A stretch of 64,000 nt of DNA from Novosphingobium resinovorum (GTDB lineage Bacteria > Pseudomonadota > Alphaproteobacteria > Sphingomonadales > Sphingomonadaceae): assembly GCF_001742225.1 (NCBI RefSeq), contig NZ_CP017075.1:186001-250000 (forward strand). The letters are read 5' to 3'. Both the position numbers and the translations under genes were made by a program. The notes below the pieces were generated by a model. It worked only from the letters and a program-made list of their open reading frames with translations. It did no database searches and was not told the DNA's origin. Positions 1-8,490 of the stretch are shown piece by piece (position 1 is the stretch's first letter; each line of letters begins with the position of its first letter).

Positions 1-52
1 GATACAGGGGATTAACGCCCGCAGAGGAGCCGAGATAGACGCAGATCCGCAT
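1..52 (-). CDS. LOG-family phosphoribohydrolase, N-terminal fragment (cut by window edge)
   Basis: Only the first 17 codons are in the window, reading MRICVYLGSSAGVNPLY. This matches the start of the LOG / TIGR00730 family (a lysine-decarboxylase-like Rossmann protein), whose first strand typically reads (K)RICVYCGSS. Known members hydrolyse nucleoside 5'-monophosphates such as AMP or cytokinin riboside monophosphate to free base and ribose 5-phosphate. The ATG at 50-52 lies two bases after the stop of the phosphoribosyltransferase gene, so the two are probably co-transcribed. The family call rests on very few residues. Confidence 0.6.
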   Translation of the reverse strand, partial: MRICVYLGSSAGVNPLY

Positions 53-54
53 GA

Positions 55-588
55 TCAGCCAAGCCTCTCGGGGACCGAGCGCGCTTCCTCGACGATGGCG
101 TCCTTGGTGCCGACCGATTCCCACGGGAACACGAACCAGCGCTTGTCCTCGTCACGGTCGATGGCGTCGACGTAGAGTTCGGCCACGGCCTTGGAACGGG
201 TGTTGTTGATCAGCACCGCGAAGCGCAGGTTTTCGGCATCGCAGCCGTTGTCGCCCAGCAGATTGCGGATGTACTCGATGGTGCCGCCGCTGTCGTTGAT
301 GTCGTCGACGAAGAGCAGGCGCTTGCCCTCGGCGGTCATCCCTGCGACCTTGCCGAGCAGTTCGTCGGCAAAGCCGGGAACCTTGGCCGAGTGGTCGATC
401 GACAGCATCGGCACTTCGAGCTGGTGCGAGATGTAGACCGCCGGCACGAGGCCGCCGCGGCCGACGCCGATGATGAATTCGGGCTGCCATTCGCCTTCGC
501 GGATCTTGCGCGAGAGCACGCGGACTTTGGCGAGGAAGTCCTCGTAGTATTCGAGGTAATGCAGTTGCGGTTCTTCGGTCTGGCTCAT
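55..588 (-). CDS. Purine-type phosphoribosyltransferase
   Basis: This 177-residue type I phosphoribosyltransferase would convert a free base plus PRPP to the nucleoside monophosphate in the cytoplasm. The PRPP-binding signature LLFVDDINDSGGT lies near residues 92-104, and an upstream GVGRGGLVPA loop (residues 42-51) fits the pyrophosphate-binding loop. Length and motifs suit the hypoxanthine/guanine/xanthine group; the exact base cannot be read from sequence. It sits just upstream of a LOG-type gene on the same strand and near nucleoside phosphorylase-like and deaminase genes, which supports a purine salvage role. Confidence 0.85.
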   Translation of the reverse strand: MSQTEEPQLHYLEYYEDFLAKVRVLSRKIREGEWQPEFIIGVGRGGLVPAVYISHQLEVPMLSIDHSAKVPGFADELLGKVAGMTAEGKRLLFVDDINDSGGTIEYIRNLLGDNGCDAENLRFAVLINNTRSKAVAELYVDAIDRDEDKRWFVFPWESVGTKDAIVEEARSVPERLG

Positions 589-670
589 GCGGAGCGAATC
601 CTGTCCGGCGATGTCGGGAAAGGTGTGCCGATAGGGACACTATGGCGCAAGGGCAACCGGGTGAGCAGCA

Positions 671-1612
671 TCATGCGTCGTTCTCTTCCGTCGAGAGCAT
701 CGATTCCACATAGCTGAGGCCCGCGAACCCGTTCTCGATCTCCGACAGAACGAGACTGGCCGCATAGGAAGGGGTGCGCGCGGAGTTGGTACAGAGCGCC
801 AGCGTCATCGGCCGCAGCAGCGCGTCGGAGATGCGGGTGAAGGACACCTGGCCCGCTTGCACTTCGGTGATCACGTCGAGGGAGGACAGGATACCCACGC
901 CCGCCCCGGCCTGCACCAGCGAGGCGATCATCTGGATGTTGTCGGAGGTCGCGATCCGGCTCATGTCCATGCCTGTCGTGCCTTCGAGGACGGCGATCTG
1001 CTGGCTGATCGCCAGAACTTCGGCCGGGACGATCAGCGGCTCGCCGATGGCGGCGGAGAAGCGGGCCTCGGACAGTTCGCCCAGCGGGTGCCCCGGCAGC
1101 GTGATGAAGCCCAGAACCACTTCCACGAAGGCGCGTACCGTCAGGTCGCGGTAGCTGTGCGGTTCGAACAGGATGCCGAAATCGACCTCGCCGCTGGCGA
1201 CGGCTTTGCGCACCTCGTCGTTGGCCTGAACCTTCACGCCGACGGTAATGCCCGGATACCGTTCCTGCACCGAGCGGACGACCGAGGGAATGTAGCCCTT
1301 GGCCAGCGCGTCGATGATGGCGAAGTCCACGTGACCGCGTTTGAGCCCGCGCAAGTCCTCTATCTGCGCGCGGATGTCCTGCATGTTCTTCTGCCAGCGG
1401 TTGCCCGCCGCCATCATGATCTCTCCCGCCGCCGTCAGGCGCAGGCCGGTGGGCAGACGCTCGAACAGGGGTGTGCCGATCTCCGCCTCGACGTTGAGGA
1501 TCTGGCGGGCGATGGCGGAGGCCGAGACATTGAGTTCGTCGGCGGCCTTGCGGATCGAACCGTGGCGGCCGACGACCATGAAATAGCGCAGAAAACGGGA
1601 AAAGGCGGGCAT
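671..1612 (-). CDS. LysR-family transcriptional regulator
   Basis: This 313-residue protein has a LysR architecture: an N-terminal winged helix-turn-helix (about residues 5-65, with GSIRKAADELNVSASAIARQ as the recognition region) and a periplasmic-binding-like effector domain from about residue 90. It is transcribed away from the NUP/adenosine deaminase/TonB receptor genes across a 250-bp gap, the usual geometry for a LysR protein controlling its divergent neighbour. A purine nucleoside or base is a reasonable but unproven inducer. The phosphoribosyltransferase follows 82 bp downstream on the same strand and may share its transcript. Confidence 0.88.
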   Translation of the reverse strand: MPAFSRFLRYFMVVGRHGSIRKAADELNVSASAIARQILNVEAEIGTPLFERLPTGLRLTAAGEIMMAAGNRWQKNMQDIRAQIEDLRGLKRGHVDFAIIDALAKGYIPSVVRSVQERYPGITVGVKVQANDEVRKAVASGEVDFGILFEPHSYRDLTVRAFVEVVLGFITLPGHPLGELSEARFSAAIGEPLIVPAEVLAISQQIAVLEGTTGMDMSRIATSDNIQMIASLVQAGAGVGILSSLDVITEVQAGQVSFTRISDALLRPMTLALCTNSARTPSYAASLVLSEIENGFAGLSYVESMLSTEENDA

Positions 1613-1667
1613 GGCGACTTTAGACCTGCTCTAATTTTTGCAACGGACCGTGGGATTCATTGCGTTT

Positions 1668-1702
1668 GCTAGCACTATCTCCTGTGCCGTACCACCGCTA
1701 GC
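1668..1702. promoter_or_regulatory. Paired GCTAGC sites between divergent lysR and NUP gene
   Basis: Within the 253-bp divergent gap the 6-bp palindrome GCTAGC occurs at 1668-1673 and again at 1697-1702, 29 bp apart, about three helical turns. The flanks are also alike (GCTAGCACT and GCTAGCAAT). Such phased sites could be operator half-sites for the divergent LysR protein. This is inference: the motif lacks the T-N11-A form usually given for LysR boxes. Confidence 0.3.
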
Positions 1703-1865
1703 AATACCGGAAGGTGCGATCCGACGAACGCGATTTCCCGATCCTCTCCCTACAGGGGGATCGTCGGTCGCCGGAGCCGCACTTTTGGTAAGGGGGCGCG
1801 CCGGTGCCGGGTGAATCCACCGAACCTGCGCGGGTGCGCCCCCCGTTCTCGGGGTTCTAGTTACA

Positions 1866-3014
1866 ATGATTGCTTATCGATCCGGCCGCCCCTTGAGGGC
1901 TTCCTTGCGTGCGCTGGCGCTTGCCGCAGCAGCGGGCCTGCTTGCGCCCGTCGCTGCGGCAGCGGCGGAGCCTGCCTTGCCGGAAATTCCCAAGGTCACG
2001 CCGATTCCGGTGAAGGTCATCGTCGTCGCCACGTTCGAGCCGGGCGAGGACAAGGGCGATGCCCCAGGTGAATTCCAGGCCTGGGCCGAGCGCGAGCATC
2101 TCGACGAGGTGATCCCGGTCAAGGGCACGCTCCACCCGCTGCGCCGCAATGCTGACGGGCTTTATGGCATGGTCTGGGGCAGCCCGGACACGATGATCGG
2201 CAGCGTGTCCGACCAGCTGACCGCGCTGCTGATGGACCCGCGCTTCGATTTCACGAAGACGTACTGGCTGTTCACCGGCATCTCCGGCGTCGATCCGCAG
2301 CTGGCCTCGGTCGGCAGCGCAGCGTGGTCGCGCTGGGTGGTCGACGGCGACAAGCTGCGCGAGTTCGACGACCGCGAAGTACCGAAGGACTGGCCTTATG
2401 GCTTGTTCGCGATCGGCGCCGACAAGCCGAACACTCTGCCCGGAGCCACCCAGGACTTCGCCGGCTTCACGGACACCCGCAAGCTGTCGATGTCGGCCGA
2501 GCTGAATCAGGGGCTCGCTTACTGGGCCTATGGTCTCAGCAAGGACGTGAAAATCCCCGATTCGCCGGAGCTTAAGGCCGACCGCGCGCGCTGGAAGGGC
2601 TGGCCCAATGCGCAGAAGCCGCCGTTCGTGCTGATGGGCGAGACCTTGGGCGGCCTGCGCTACTGGCATGGTCCGAGCCGCACGCAGTGGGCGCGCGATT
2701 GGGTCAAACTGTGGACCGGCGGCAAGGGCCGCTTCGCCATGACCAACATGGAAAGCCAGATCCAGCAGGGCTCGATCCTGATCGCGGCCAAGAACGGTCT
2801 GGTCGATGCGAACCGTGTCATGGTGCTGCGCACGGGCTCCAACCCTTCGATGCCGCCTCCGGGCATCTCGGCGGTTGAGAGCGTCGCCAACGAAGGCGCG
2901 GGCCAGAAGGCCGCGTTCGAGGCGAATTACCTCGTCGGCGCGCCGGTCGTGCACGAACTGCTCAAGCACTGGGACAAATACGAGAACGCCGTACCGGAGG
3001 CCCCCGTACCGTGA
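1866..3014 (+). CDS. Purine nucleoside permease/phosphorylase-like protein (NUP family), exported
   Basis: This 382-residue protein starts with a positively charged, Ala-rich Sec signal peptide (residues 1 to about 34). The mature part begins with the NUP-type segment IPVKVIVVATFEPGEDKGDA (about 46-65). The family (PF06516) was named from a yeast nucleoside permease, but the fold relates to nucleoside phosphorylases and there are no membrane helices here beyond the signal. A periplasmic nucleoside-binding or cleaving enzyme is therefore more likely than a transporter. It overlaps the adenosine deaminase start by 4 bp. A paralogue lies downstream of the TonB receptor at 7226-8344. Confidence 0.82.
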   Translation: MIAYRSGRPLRASLRALALAAAAGLLAPVAAAAAEPALPEIPKVTPIPVKVIVVATFEPGEDKGDAPGEFQAWAEREHLDEVIPVKGTLHPLRRNADGLYGMVWGSPDTMIGSVSDQLTALLMDPRFDFTKTYWLFTGISGVDPQLASVGSAAWSRWVVDGDKLREFDDREVPKDWPYGLFAIGADKPNTLPGATQDFAGFTDTRKLSMSAELNQGLAYWAYGLSKDVKIPDSPELKADRARWKGWPNAQKPPFVLMGETLGGLRYWHGPSRTQWARDWVKLWTGGKGRFAMTNMESQIQQGSILIAAKNGLVDANRVMVLRTGSNPSMPPPGISAVESVANEGAGQKAAFEANYLVGAPVVHELLKHWDKYENAVPEAPVP

Positions 3015-4546
3015 GGCGCCTCGTTTCCACCCTGCTGACGACGCTGGCCTTGCCGCTCGCGGCTCCGGCCGCGCATGCGGACGAGGCGGCGGCGTCTGCC
3101 ATGCTCGACGAAATGGCGGGCAATGCCGGGCGGCTGCGCGTGTTCCTGCAGGCGATGCCCAAGGGCGGCGATCTGCACAACCACCTCGGCGGTTCGGTCT
3201 ATGCGGAGGACTTCCTCAAGGTCGCCGCCGCCAAGGGCATGTGCGCGGACGCCGGGATCACCCGCATCGTGCCGGGGCCGTGTCCCGCCGAACTCCAGAT
3301 CGGTCCGATGGCCGAGAAGGACCCGTTCACTTACGCGAAGCTGATCGACGCGATCTCTACGCGGGGCTTCCAGAAGGGCATCGGCCCGGCTCTGGTCTCC
3401 GGCCACAACCAGTTCTTCTCCAGCTTCCGCAAGTTCGGTCCTGCGGCGGACGGAGAGGACGCGCGCTGGCTGGCCGACGCTTTCGCCAGCGCGGGCCGCA
3501 ACAACCTCGTCTACGTCGAACTGATGCACAATCCGGACAGCACGACGCCATTCATGCTGTCCGCGCCCGATGCTCCGCTGGGCGTCGATGGTATTGCCGC
3601 CGCCTACAAGCGCGACCTTCCGGCGGCTCAGGCGCTGGTCGCGCCGGCTATCGCGGAAGTGGACGAGGAGGAAGCCTTCGCGAAGAAGCGCCTCGGCTGC
3701 GGCACGAAGGCGGCCGATCCGGGCTGCGGCGTGGCGATGCACTACATCTACTCGGCCATGCGCGGGTTGCCGCCGCAGGTCGTGTGGCGCTCGATGCTCG
3801 CGGGCTTCGTGCTGGCGGACAAGGACCCGCGCTTCGTCGGCGTCAACATCGTCATGCCCGAGGACGATCCGGTCGCCTTGCGCGACTACGACCTGCACAT
3901 GGCGATGTTCCGCTTCCTCGAAGCGAAGTATCCCAAGGTCAACGTCACCATGCACGCGGGCGAACTCGCGCTCGGTCTGGTGCCGCCCAAGGATCTCGAG
4001 GACCATATCGGCAAGGCCGTCGCCTCGGGTGCCAAGCGCATCGGCCACGGCGTCGACATTGCCTATGAAGTCAACGCCCCCGAAACCCTCGCCCGCATGG
4101 CGCGGGACGGGATCGGGGTGGAGATCAATCTCACCAGCAACGCTGTAATCTTGGGCGTGGAGGGCGGCGTCCATCCGCTGCACCTCTACCGCTCGATGGG
4201 CGTGCCGGTGATGCTCTCCACCGACGACGAGGGCGTGCTGCGTTCCGACATGACCAACGAGCATGTCCGCGCGGTGCAGCAACAGGGGCTGCACTACACC
4301 GACCTCAAGGAACTGGCGCGCAACAGCCTGGAATATTCCTTCGCACCGGGCGCGAGCCTGTGGGCGGACCGCCGCTACGGAGCAGTGGTGGCGCCGTGCG
4401 CGACGGATTTCACGGCCGGGTCCTGCAAGGCATTTCTCGCAAAGAACGAGAAGGCCACGCTGCAGGCACGGCTGGAAATGAACTTCGACCGGTTCGAGCG
4501 CTCGCTCGACCGGTTCAAGGCCAGACAGGGAGCGGCGGGGGACTGA
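3011..4546 (+). CDS. Exported adenosine deaminase
   Basis: This 511-residue metal-dependent deaminase should convert adenosine to inosine and ammonia. All main motifs are present: LHNHLGG (55-61) for zinc binding, HAGE (315-318), GHG around H346, and STDDEG with D405/D406. An N-terminal Sec signal (about 1-23, ending AHA) puts it in the periplasm, unlike the classical cytoplasmic enzyme. It is about 150 residues longer than E. coli Add, as in ADGF-like and other exported deaminases. The GTG start overlaps the NUP stop (GTGA), so translation is probably coupled. Confidence 0.88.
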   Translation: MRRLVSTLLTTLALPLAAPAAHADEAAASAMLDEMAGNAGRLRVFLQAMPKGGDLHNHLGGSVYAEDFLKVAAAKGMCADAGITRIVPGPCPAELQIGPMAEKDPFTYAKLIDAISTRGFQKGIGPALVSGHNQFFSSFRKFGPAADGEDARWLADAFASAGRNNLVYVELMHNPDSTTPFMLSAPDAPLGVDGIAAAYKRDLPAAQALVAPAIAEVDEEEAFAKKRLGCGTKAADPGCGVAMHYIYSAMRGLPPQVVWRSMLAGFVLADKDPRFVGVNIVMPEDDPVALRDYDLHMAMFRFLEAKYPKVNVTMHAGELALGLVPPKDLEDHIGKAVASGAKRIGHGVDIAYEVNAPETLARMARDGIGVEINLTSNAVILGVEGGVHPLHLYRSMGVPVMLSTDDEGVLRSDMTNEHVRAVQQQGLHYTDLKELARNSLEYSFAPGASLWADRRYGAVVAPCATDFTAGSCKAFLAKNEKATLQARLEMNFDRFERSLDRFKARQGAAGD

Positions 4547-4692
4547 ATTCCCCGCCGCGATCGCGGATGCTTGCCGTCAAAGCAACGGCGCACCGTAAAC
4601 AGGGAACTGCACAGAGAAGTGCGGGAGAGGAGGGACACAACAGCACGCGGCGGGCGGCAAGGACCGTTCCCGCCGTATCAAGGGGGCATACC

Positions 4693-7158
4693 ATGAGGGA
4701 TATGATCCGTTTCACTGCGCGCAAGACGGTATTGGCCGCGAGCGCGCTGCTTTGTTGCACTGCGCTGACGACACCGGCTTTGGCTCAGGCGGCCGCCGAT
4801 GAAACCACCGAGGACGGCAAGGACATCGTCGTCACCGGTTCGCTCGGCGCTCTGCCGATCGAGGGTGTCGGCACCGTCTTCGGCTTCGACAAGACCGTGA
4901 CCGAGACGCCGCGTTCGGTCTCCACCATCAGCGCCGAGCAGATGGAACGCTTCGGCATTACCGACATCTACGACCTCGTCGCGCAGTCGCCGGGCACGTT
5001 CACCAACTCGTTCTTCGGCGTCGGCGGCGCGCTCGACATTCGCGGTACTCCGGGCGAAATCTACTTCCGCGGCATGCGCCGTCTCGACAACCCCGGCAAC
5101 TATCCAACCCCGATCGGCGCCTCCGAGCGCATCGACATCGTGCGCGGCCCGGCCTCGCCGATCTACGGTCCGTCGAAGACCGGCGGCTACATGAACTTCG
5201 TGCCGAAGTCGGCGCGCGTTCAGGGCGGTTCCTACCTCGCCAGCCCCGAGGGTGAAGTCACCATGACCGGCGGCAGCTGGCGCAAGGCCGATATCAAGGC
5301 CGAAATGCGCGGCCCCGGCAAGATCGGCACGCAGGAATTCGGCTACAGCCTGTTCGCGGAAGTCGAGGATTCGGGCAGCTACTACGACAACATGTCGACC
5401 CGTCAGACGATCCTGCAGGGTTCGTTCGACACCGACCTGACGCCCAACCTGCGCCTCGAATTCGGCGGCATGTACCAGAACTACAAGGGCCAGCAGAACG
5501 GCGGCTGGAACCGCCTGACGCAGGACCTCGTCGACAACGGCACGTACATTACCGGCTCGGCAAAGCCGCTCGACACCAACGGCGACGGCCAGATTTCGCA
5601 GGGCGAGATCAACGCGGCGGTTCCCGGCGGCATGTCGATCTTCGGCGGCTTCGCCTGCGGTGGCGGGGTGTTTGCATCGTCGATCACGGACGCATGCTTT
5701 ACTAGCTCGCCGAACAGCGCGCTCAACCTGACCAACGTGGGCACCGCCAAGCTCAGCCGCCGCAAGACGCTGACCGGGAAGAACGATCGCCTCGATAACA
5801 AGGGCAGTACGCTTTACGCCGACCTGATCTGGAAGGGTGCCGGCGATCTCGAGATCAAGAACCAGTTCTTCTTCGACTCGTACGACAACATCAACGAGAA
5901 TTCCTACGGCTTCTCGCAGTTCCACGATTCCTACGCGATCGAGAACAAGGTCGTCATCTCGGACAAGTTCGAGAACGACATCGGCAAATTCGCGTTCCAG
6001 GTATCGCCGTCGATCCGCTACACCAATTTCAAGCACGGTGACGATTTCAACTACGAATACTTCCACCGCGTCGACCTGACCGTCGGCTACACCCCGGCGT
6101 CGGATCGCCTGCTCTCGACCGAGTGCGACTGCGATTACACCAACTATGTCACCGGCCACTACACCGATTACTCGATCGCCGCGCTTGCGGACTTCGACTT
6201 CAGTTTCGGTCTCGATGTGACGGTGGGTGCCCGTTACGACTACCTCAAGGCGAAGTCGGCCTACAACATCGGCAAGATGGAAGCGGCGCAGGTCGCATCC
6301 AATCGGGCGGACGGCATTCCCGACAGCGCCAGCGGTAACAAGGGCGCATGGTCGTGGTCGGCCAGCGCCAACTACAAGCTGCCCTACGGCCTGATCCCCT
6401 ATGCCACGATCGCGCGCCAGTCGACCGTGATCGCCGGGCAGGGCGCTGAACTCTATCCGGGCGACATCGCCGGACAGACCTTCGTTTCGGCCTCCAAGCT
6501 CTACGAAGGCGGCCTGAAGGGAAGCTGGCTCGACGATCGCCTCTATGCGGCGGTGTCGATCTACAAGCAGAAGCGCACCGACTACAACATCCAGTCGGTC
6601 ACGGTGAACCAGTCGGTCGAGACCAAGGGCCTCGAAGCCGAGTTCCGCTGGTCGGTGGACAAGCACCTGCTGATCACCGGTGGCTACACGCGCACCAAGG
6701 TCTACAACCTGACCGCGCTGACCAATGGCACGCTGTTCAGCTTCTTCGGCATCGAGGATCTGGTCAACGTCAGCGATCCGTCGCTCTACCTCGGCGGCCA
6801 GCCGATCGGCCTCGTGCCGATCACCAGCAAGAGCGACTCGCGCCGTGCCGGTATCCCGACCAACCTCTACTCGCTGACAGCGACGTATGCCTTCGACAAC
6901 GGCCTCGCGCTGAGCGCCAGCGGGGTGAAGGTGGACTCGGTCTACTCGGGCCAGTCGCAGGCGGTGAAGCTGCCCGCTTACACCAAGATCGACGCGGCCA
7001 TCTCGTACGAGACCGGCCCGTGGCTCGCCCGTCTGGTCGTGAAGAACGTCACCGACAAGAAGTACTTCCGTGCCAACTTTACCGAACTGTTCGGCTCCAC
7101 GATCGTCCTGCCGGAGCTGCCGCGCAGCTTCCAGGCCTCGTTGACGTACAAGTTCTGA
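4693..7158 (+). CDS. TonB-dependent outer-membrane receptor
   Basis: This 821-residue receptor has a signal peptide (residues 1 to about 31, ending ALAQA), a TonB-box-like DIVVTGS, a plug domain (about 55-180, with the typical RIDIVRGPASPIYG segment) and a long beta-barrel ending in LTYKF, whose terminal Phe is the outer-membrane insertion signal. The start was chosen because AAGGGGG lies 6 bp upstream of the ATG at 4693; the open frame extends further up without a signal peptide. Placement between adenosine deaminase and a second NUP gene suggests the ligand is a nucleoside, nucleotide or nucleic-acid fragment. The substrate is inference. Confidence 0.93.
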   Translation: MRDMIRFTARKTVLAASALLCCTALTTPALAQAAADETTEDGKDIVVTGSLGALPIEGVGTVFGFDKTVTETPRSVSTISAEQMERFGITDIYDLVAQSPGTFTNSFFGVGGALDIRGTPGEIYFRGMRRLDNPGNYPTPIGASERIDIVRGPASPIYGPSKTGGYMNFVPKSARVQGGSYLASPEGEVTMTGGSWRKADIKAEMRGPGKIGTQEFGYSLFAEVEDSGSYYDNMSTRQTILQGSFDTDLTPNLRLEFGGMYQNYKGQQNGGWNRLTQDLVDNGTYITGSAKPLDTNGDGQISQGEINAAVPGGMSIFGGFACGGGVFASSITDACFTSSPNSALNLTNVGTAKLSRRKTLTGKNDRLDNKGSTLYADLIWKGAGDLEIKNQFFFDSYDNINENSYGFSQFHDSYAIENKVVISDKFENDIGKFAFQVSPSIRYTNFKHGDDFNYEYFHRVDLTVGYTPASDRLLSTECDCDYTNYVTGHYTDYSIAALADFDFSFGLDVTVGARYDYLKAKSAYNIGKMEAAQVASNRADGIPDSASGNKGAWSWSASANYKLPYGLIPYATIARQSTVIAGQGAELYPGDIAGQTFVSASKLYEGGLKGSWLDDRLYAAVSIYKQKRTDYNIQSVTVNQSVETKGLEAEFRWSVDKHLLITGGYTRTKVYNLTALTNGTLFSFFGIEDLVNVSDPSLYLGGQPIGLVPITSKSDSRRAGIPTNLYSLTATYAFDNGLALSASGVKVDSVYSGQSQAVKLPAYTKIDAAISYETGPWLARLVVKNVTDKKYFRANFTELFGSTIVLPELPRSFQASLTYKF

Positions 7159-7168
7159 TCCCCCGAGA

Positions 7169-7196
7169 GGGAGCGTCGGCGATCGCCGGCGCTCCC
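7169..7196 (+). terminator. Hairpin after TonB receptor gene
   Basis: The arms GGGAGCG (7169-7175) and CGCTCCC (7190-7196) enclose a further palindrome CGGCGATCGCCG, and TTCTT follows. This looks like an intrinsic terminator or attenuator ten bases after the receptor stop. It could lower expression of the second NUP gene relative to the receptor. Confidence 0.6.
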
Positions 7197-7225
7197 TTCT
7201 TGCGGTTTGAATCGAAAGGTTACCC

Positions 7226-8344
7226 ATGCGCTCCCAGACGCTCGCGACTCTCATGGCGGGCGCCGTGCTCGCTGCGGCCACCCCGGCGTTCGCCGCCGAT
7301 GCCACGGCATCGCCACCCACGACTTCCGCCGTCGCCGACTGCGATCCCGGCGCGCCTTGCGACCATCCGCTGCCGGTCAAGGTGGTGATCGTCTCGCTCT
7401 TCGAGATCGGCAAGGACGAGGGCGACGTCGCGGGCGAGTTCCAGCTGTGGAAGGCGCGCCGCGGCCTGACCCAGCGTATTCCCTTCCCGCAGTCGTTCCA
7501 CGACCTCTACTACAATCCCGAGACGCAGGTGCTCGGCATGGTGACCGGGATCGGCACCGCGCGCTCGACGGCGGCGACGATGGCGCTCGGCCTCGATCCG
7601 CGTTTCGATCTGAGCCAGGCCTACTGGCTCGTCGCGGGCATCGCGGGAATCGACCCCGAGGATGCTTCGATCGGCTCGGTCGCCTGGGCGCGCTACGTCG
7701 TCGATGGTGACCTCGCGCACGAGATCGACGCACGCGAAATCCCGGCCGACTGGAAGACCGGCTACTTTGCCCGTCACACCAAGGGGCCGAACGACAAGAC
7801 CACGAAGCCCGATCCGTCCGGCGGCGAGATGTTCCAGGTCAATCCCAGCCTCGAGAAGTGGGCTTATGAGCTGACGAAGAACATCGAGCTTCCCGACTCT
7901 CCGGCGATCGCCGCGGAACGCGCGAAGTTCGTCGATTACCCGCACGCGCAGGAAGCGCCCTTCGTCCTTGAGGGCGATACGCTCTCCGCCATGACCTTCT
8001 GGCACGGTGAGAAGCTGACCGACTGGGCCAACGACTGGGTTCGCTACTGGAGCGGCGGGCAGGGCGAGTTCGTGACTTCGGCGATGGAGGACACCGGCGT
8101 CATGCAGGCGATGACTTACCTCGACGCCGTGGGCCGCGCCGACCGTGACCGCGTGCTGGTGGTGCGCGCCGGTTCCAACTTCACGATGCCGCCGCCGGGC
8201 GTCGATGCGGCGACCTACCTGCTGCGCGAAAACGAGGGCTATGCGGGGCTCGAGGCGGCTGTGGAGAACCTCTACACCGTGGGCTCGAAGGTGGTCGACG
8301 AACTGCTCGGCAACTGGGACCGCTATAAGGACGCGACGCCCTGA
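7226..8344 (+). CDS. Second NUP-family purine nucleoside protein, exported
   Basis: This 372-residue paralogue of the protein at 1866-3014 has a Sec signal (residues 1 to about 23, ending AFAA) and the same opening block, LPVKVVIVSLFEIGKDEGD. Matching segments recur along the whole length, including FWHG, a GSNFTMPPPG stretch and the C-terminal VVDELLGNWDRY. The start is preceded by GAAAGG. Two NUP copies flanking one receptor and one deaminase suggest different nucleoside preferences, for example inosine and guanosine, but the sequence does not decide this. A family C repeat follows directly. Confidence 0.82.
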   Translation: MRSQTLATLMAGAVLAAATPAFAADATASPPTTSAVADCDPGAPCDHPLPVKVVIVSLFEIGKDEGDVAGEFQLWKARRGLTQRIPFPQSFHDLYYNPETQVLGMVTGIGTARSTAATMALGLDPRFDLSQAYWLVAGIAGIDPEDASIGSVAWARYVVDGDLAHEIDAREIPADWKTGYFARHTKGPNDKTTKPDPSGGEMFQVNPSLEKWAYELTKNIELPDSPAIAAERAKFVDYPHAQEAPFVLEGDTLSAMTFWHGEKLTDWANDWVRYWSGGQGEFVTSAMEDTGVMQAMTYLDAVGRADRDRVLVVRAGSNFTMPPPGVDAATYLLRENEGYAGLEAAVENLYTVGSKVVDELLGNWDRYKDATP

Positions 8345-8370
8345 GGCGCGATCAATCCTGTATTGAAACT

Positions 8371-8466
8371 TTCGTCGTCATTCCCGCGAAGGCGGGAACC
8401 CATCTCCTGACGGTGCCCGTTGCCAGGACATCAGATGGGTCCCCGCCTTCGCGGGGATGACGACGA
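8371..8466. repeat. Inverted intergenic repeat, family C (full copy)
   Basis: The left arm (8371-8403, containing GTCATTCCCGCGAAGGCGGG) and the right arm (8435-8466, containing CCCCGCCTTCGCGGGGATGAC) are inverted copies around a 31-bp centre. Each arm also forms its own hairpin. It sits between the convergent ends of NUP2 and the cytochrome b gene, where it could act as a bidirectional terminator. A half copy lies at 47581-47610. Confidence 0.8.
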
Positions 8467-8490
8467 TGTAATTCATTGGGGTGGGAGTTC

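Noticed and set aside
2927..4294. Long minus-strand frame antisense to adenosine deaminase
   Set aside because: A shadow frame typical of GC-rich DNA; the plus-strand gene has all catalytic motifs.
4360..4692. Upstream extension of the TonB receptor frame
   Set aside because: It overlaps the adenosine deaminase gene and lacks a signal peptide; AAGGGGG before ATG 4693 and the signal after it decide the start.
8371..8466. Paired short repeats as a CRISPR array
   Set aside because: The arms are inverted, only two in number, with no regular spacers and no cas genes.
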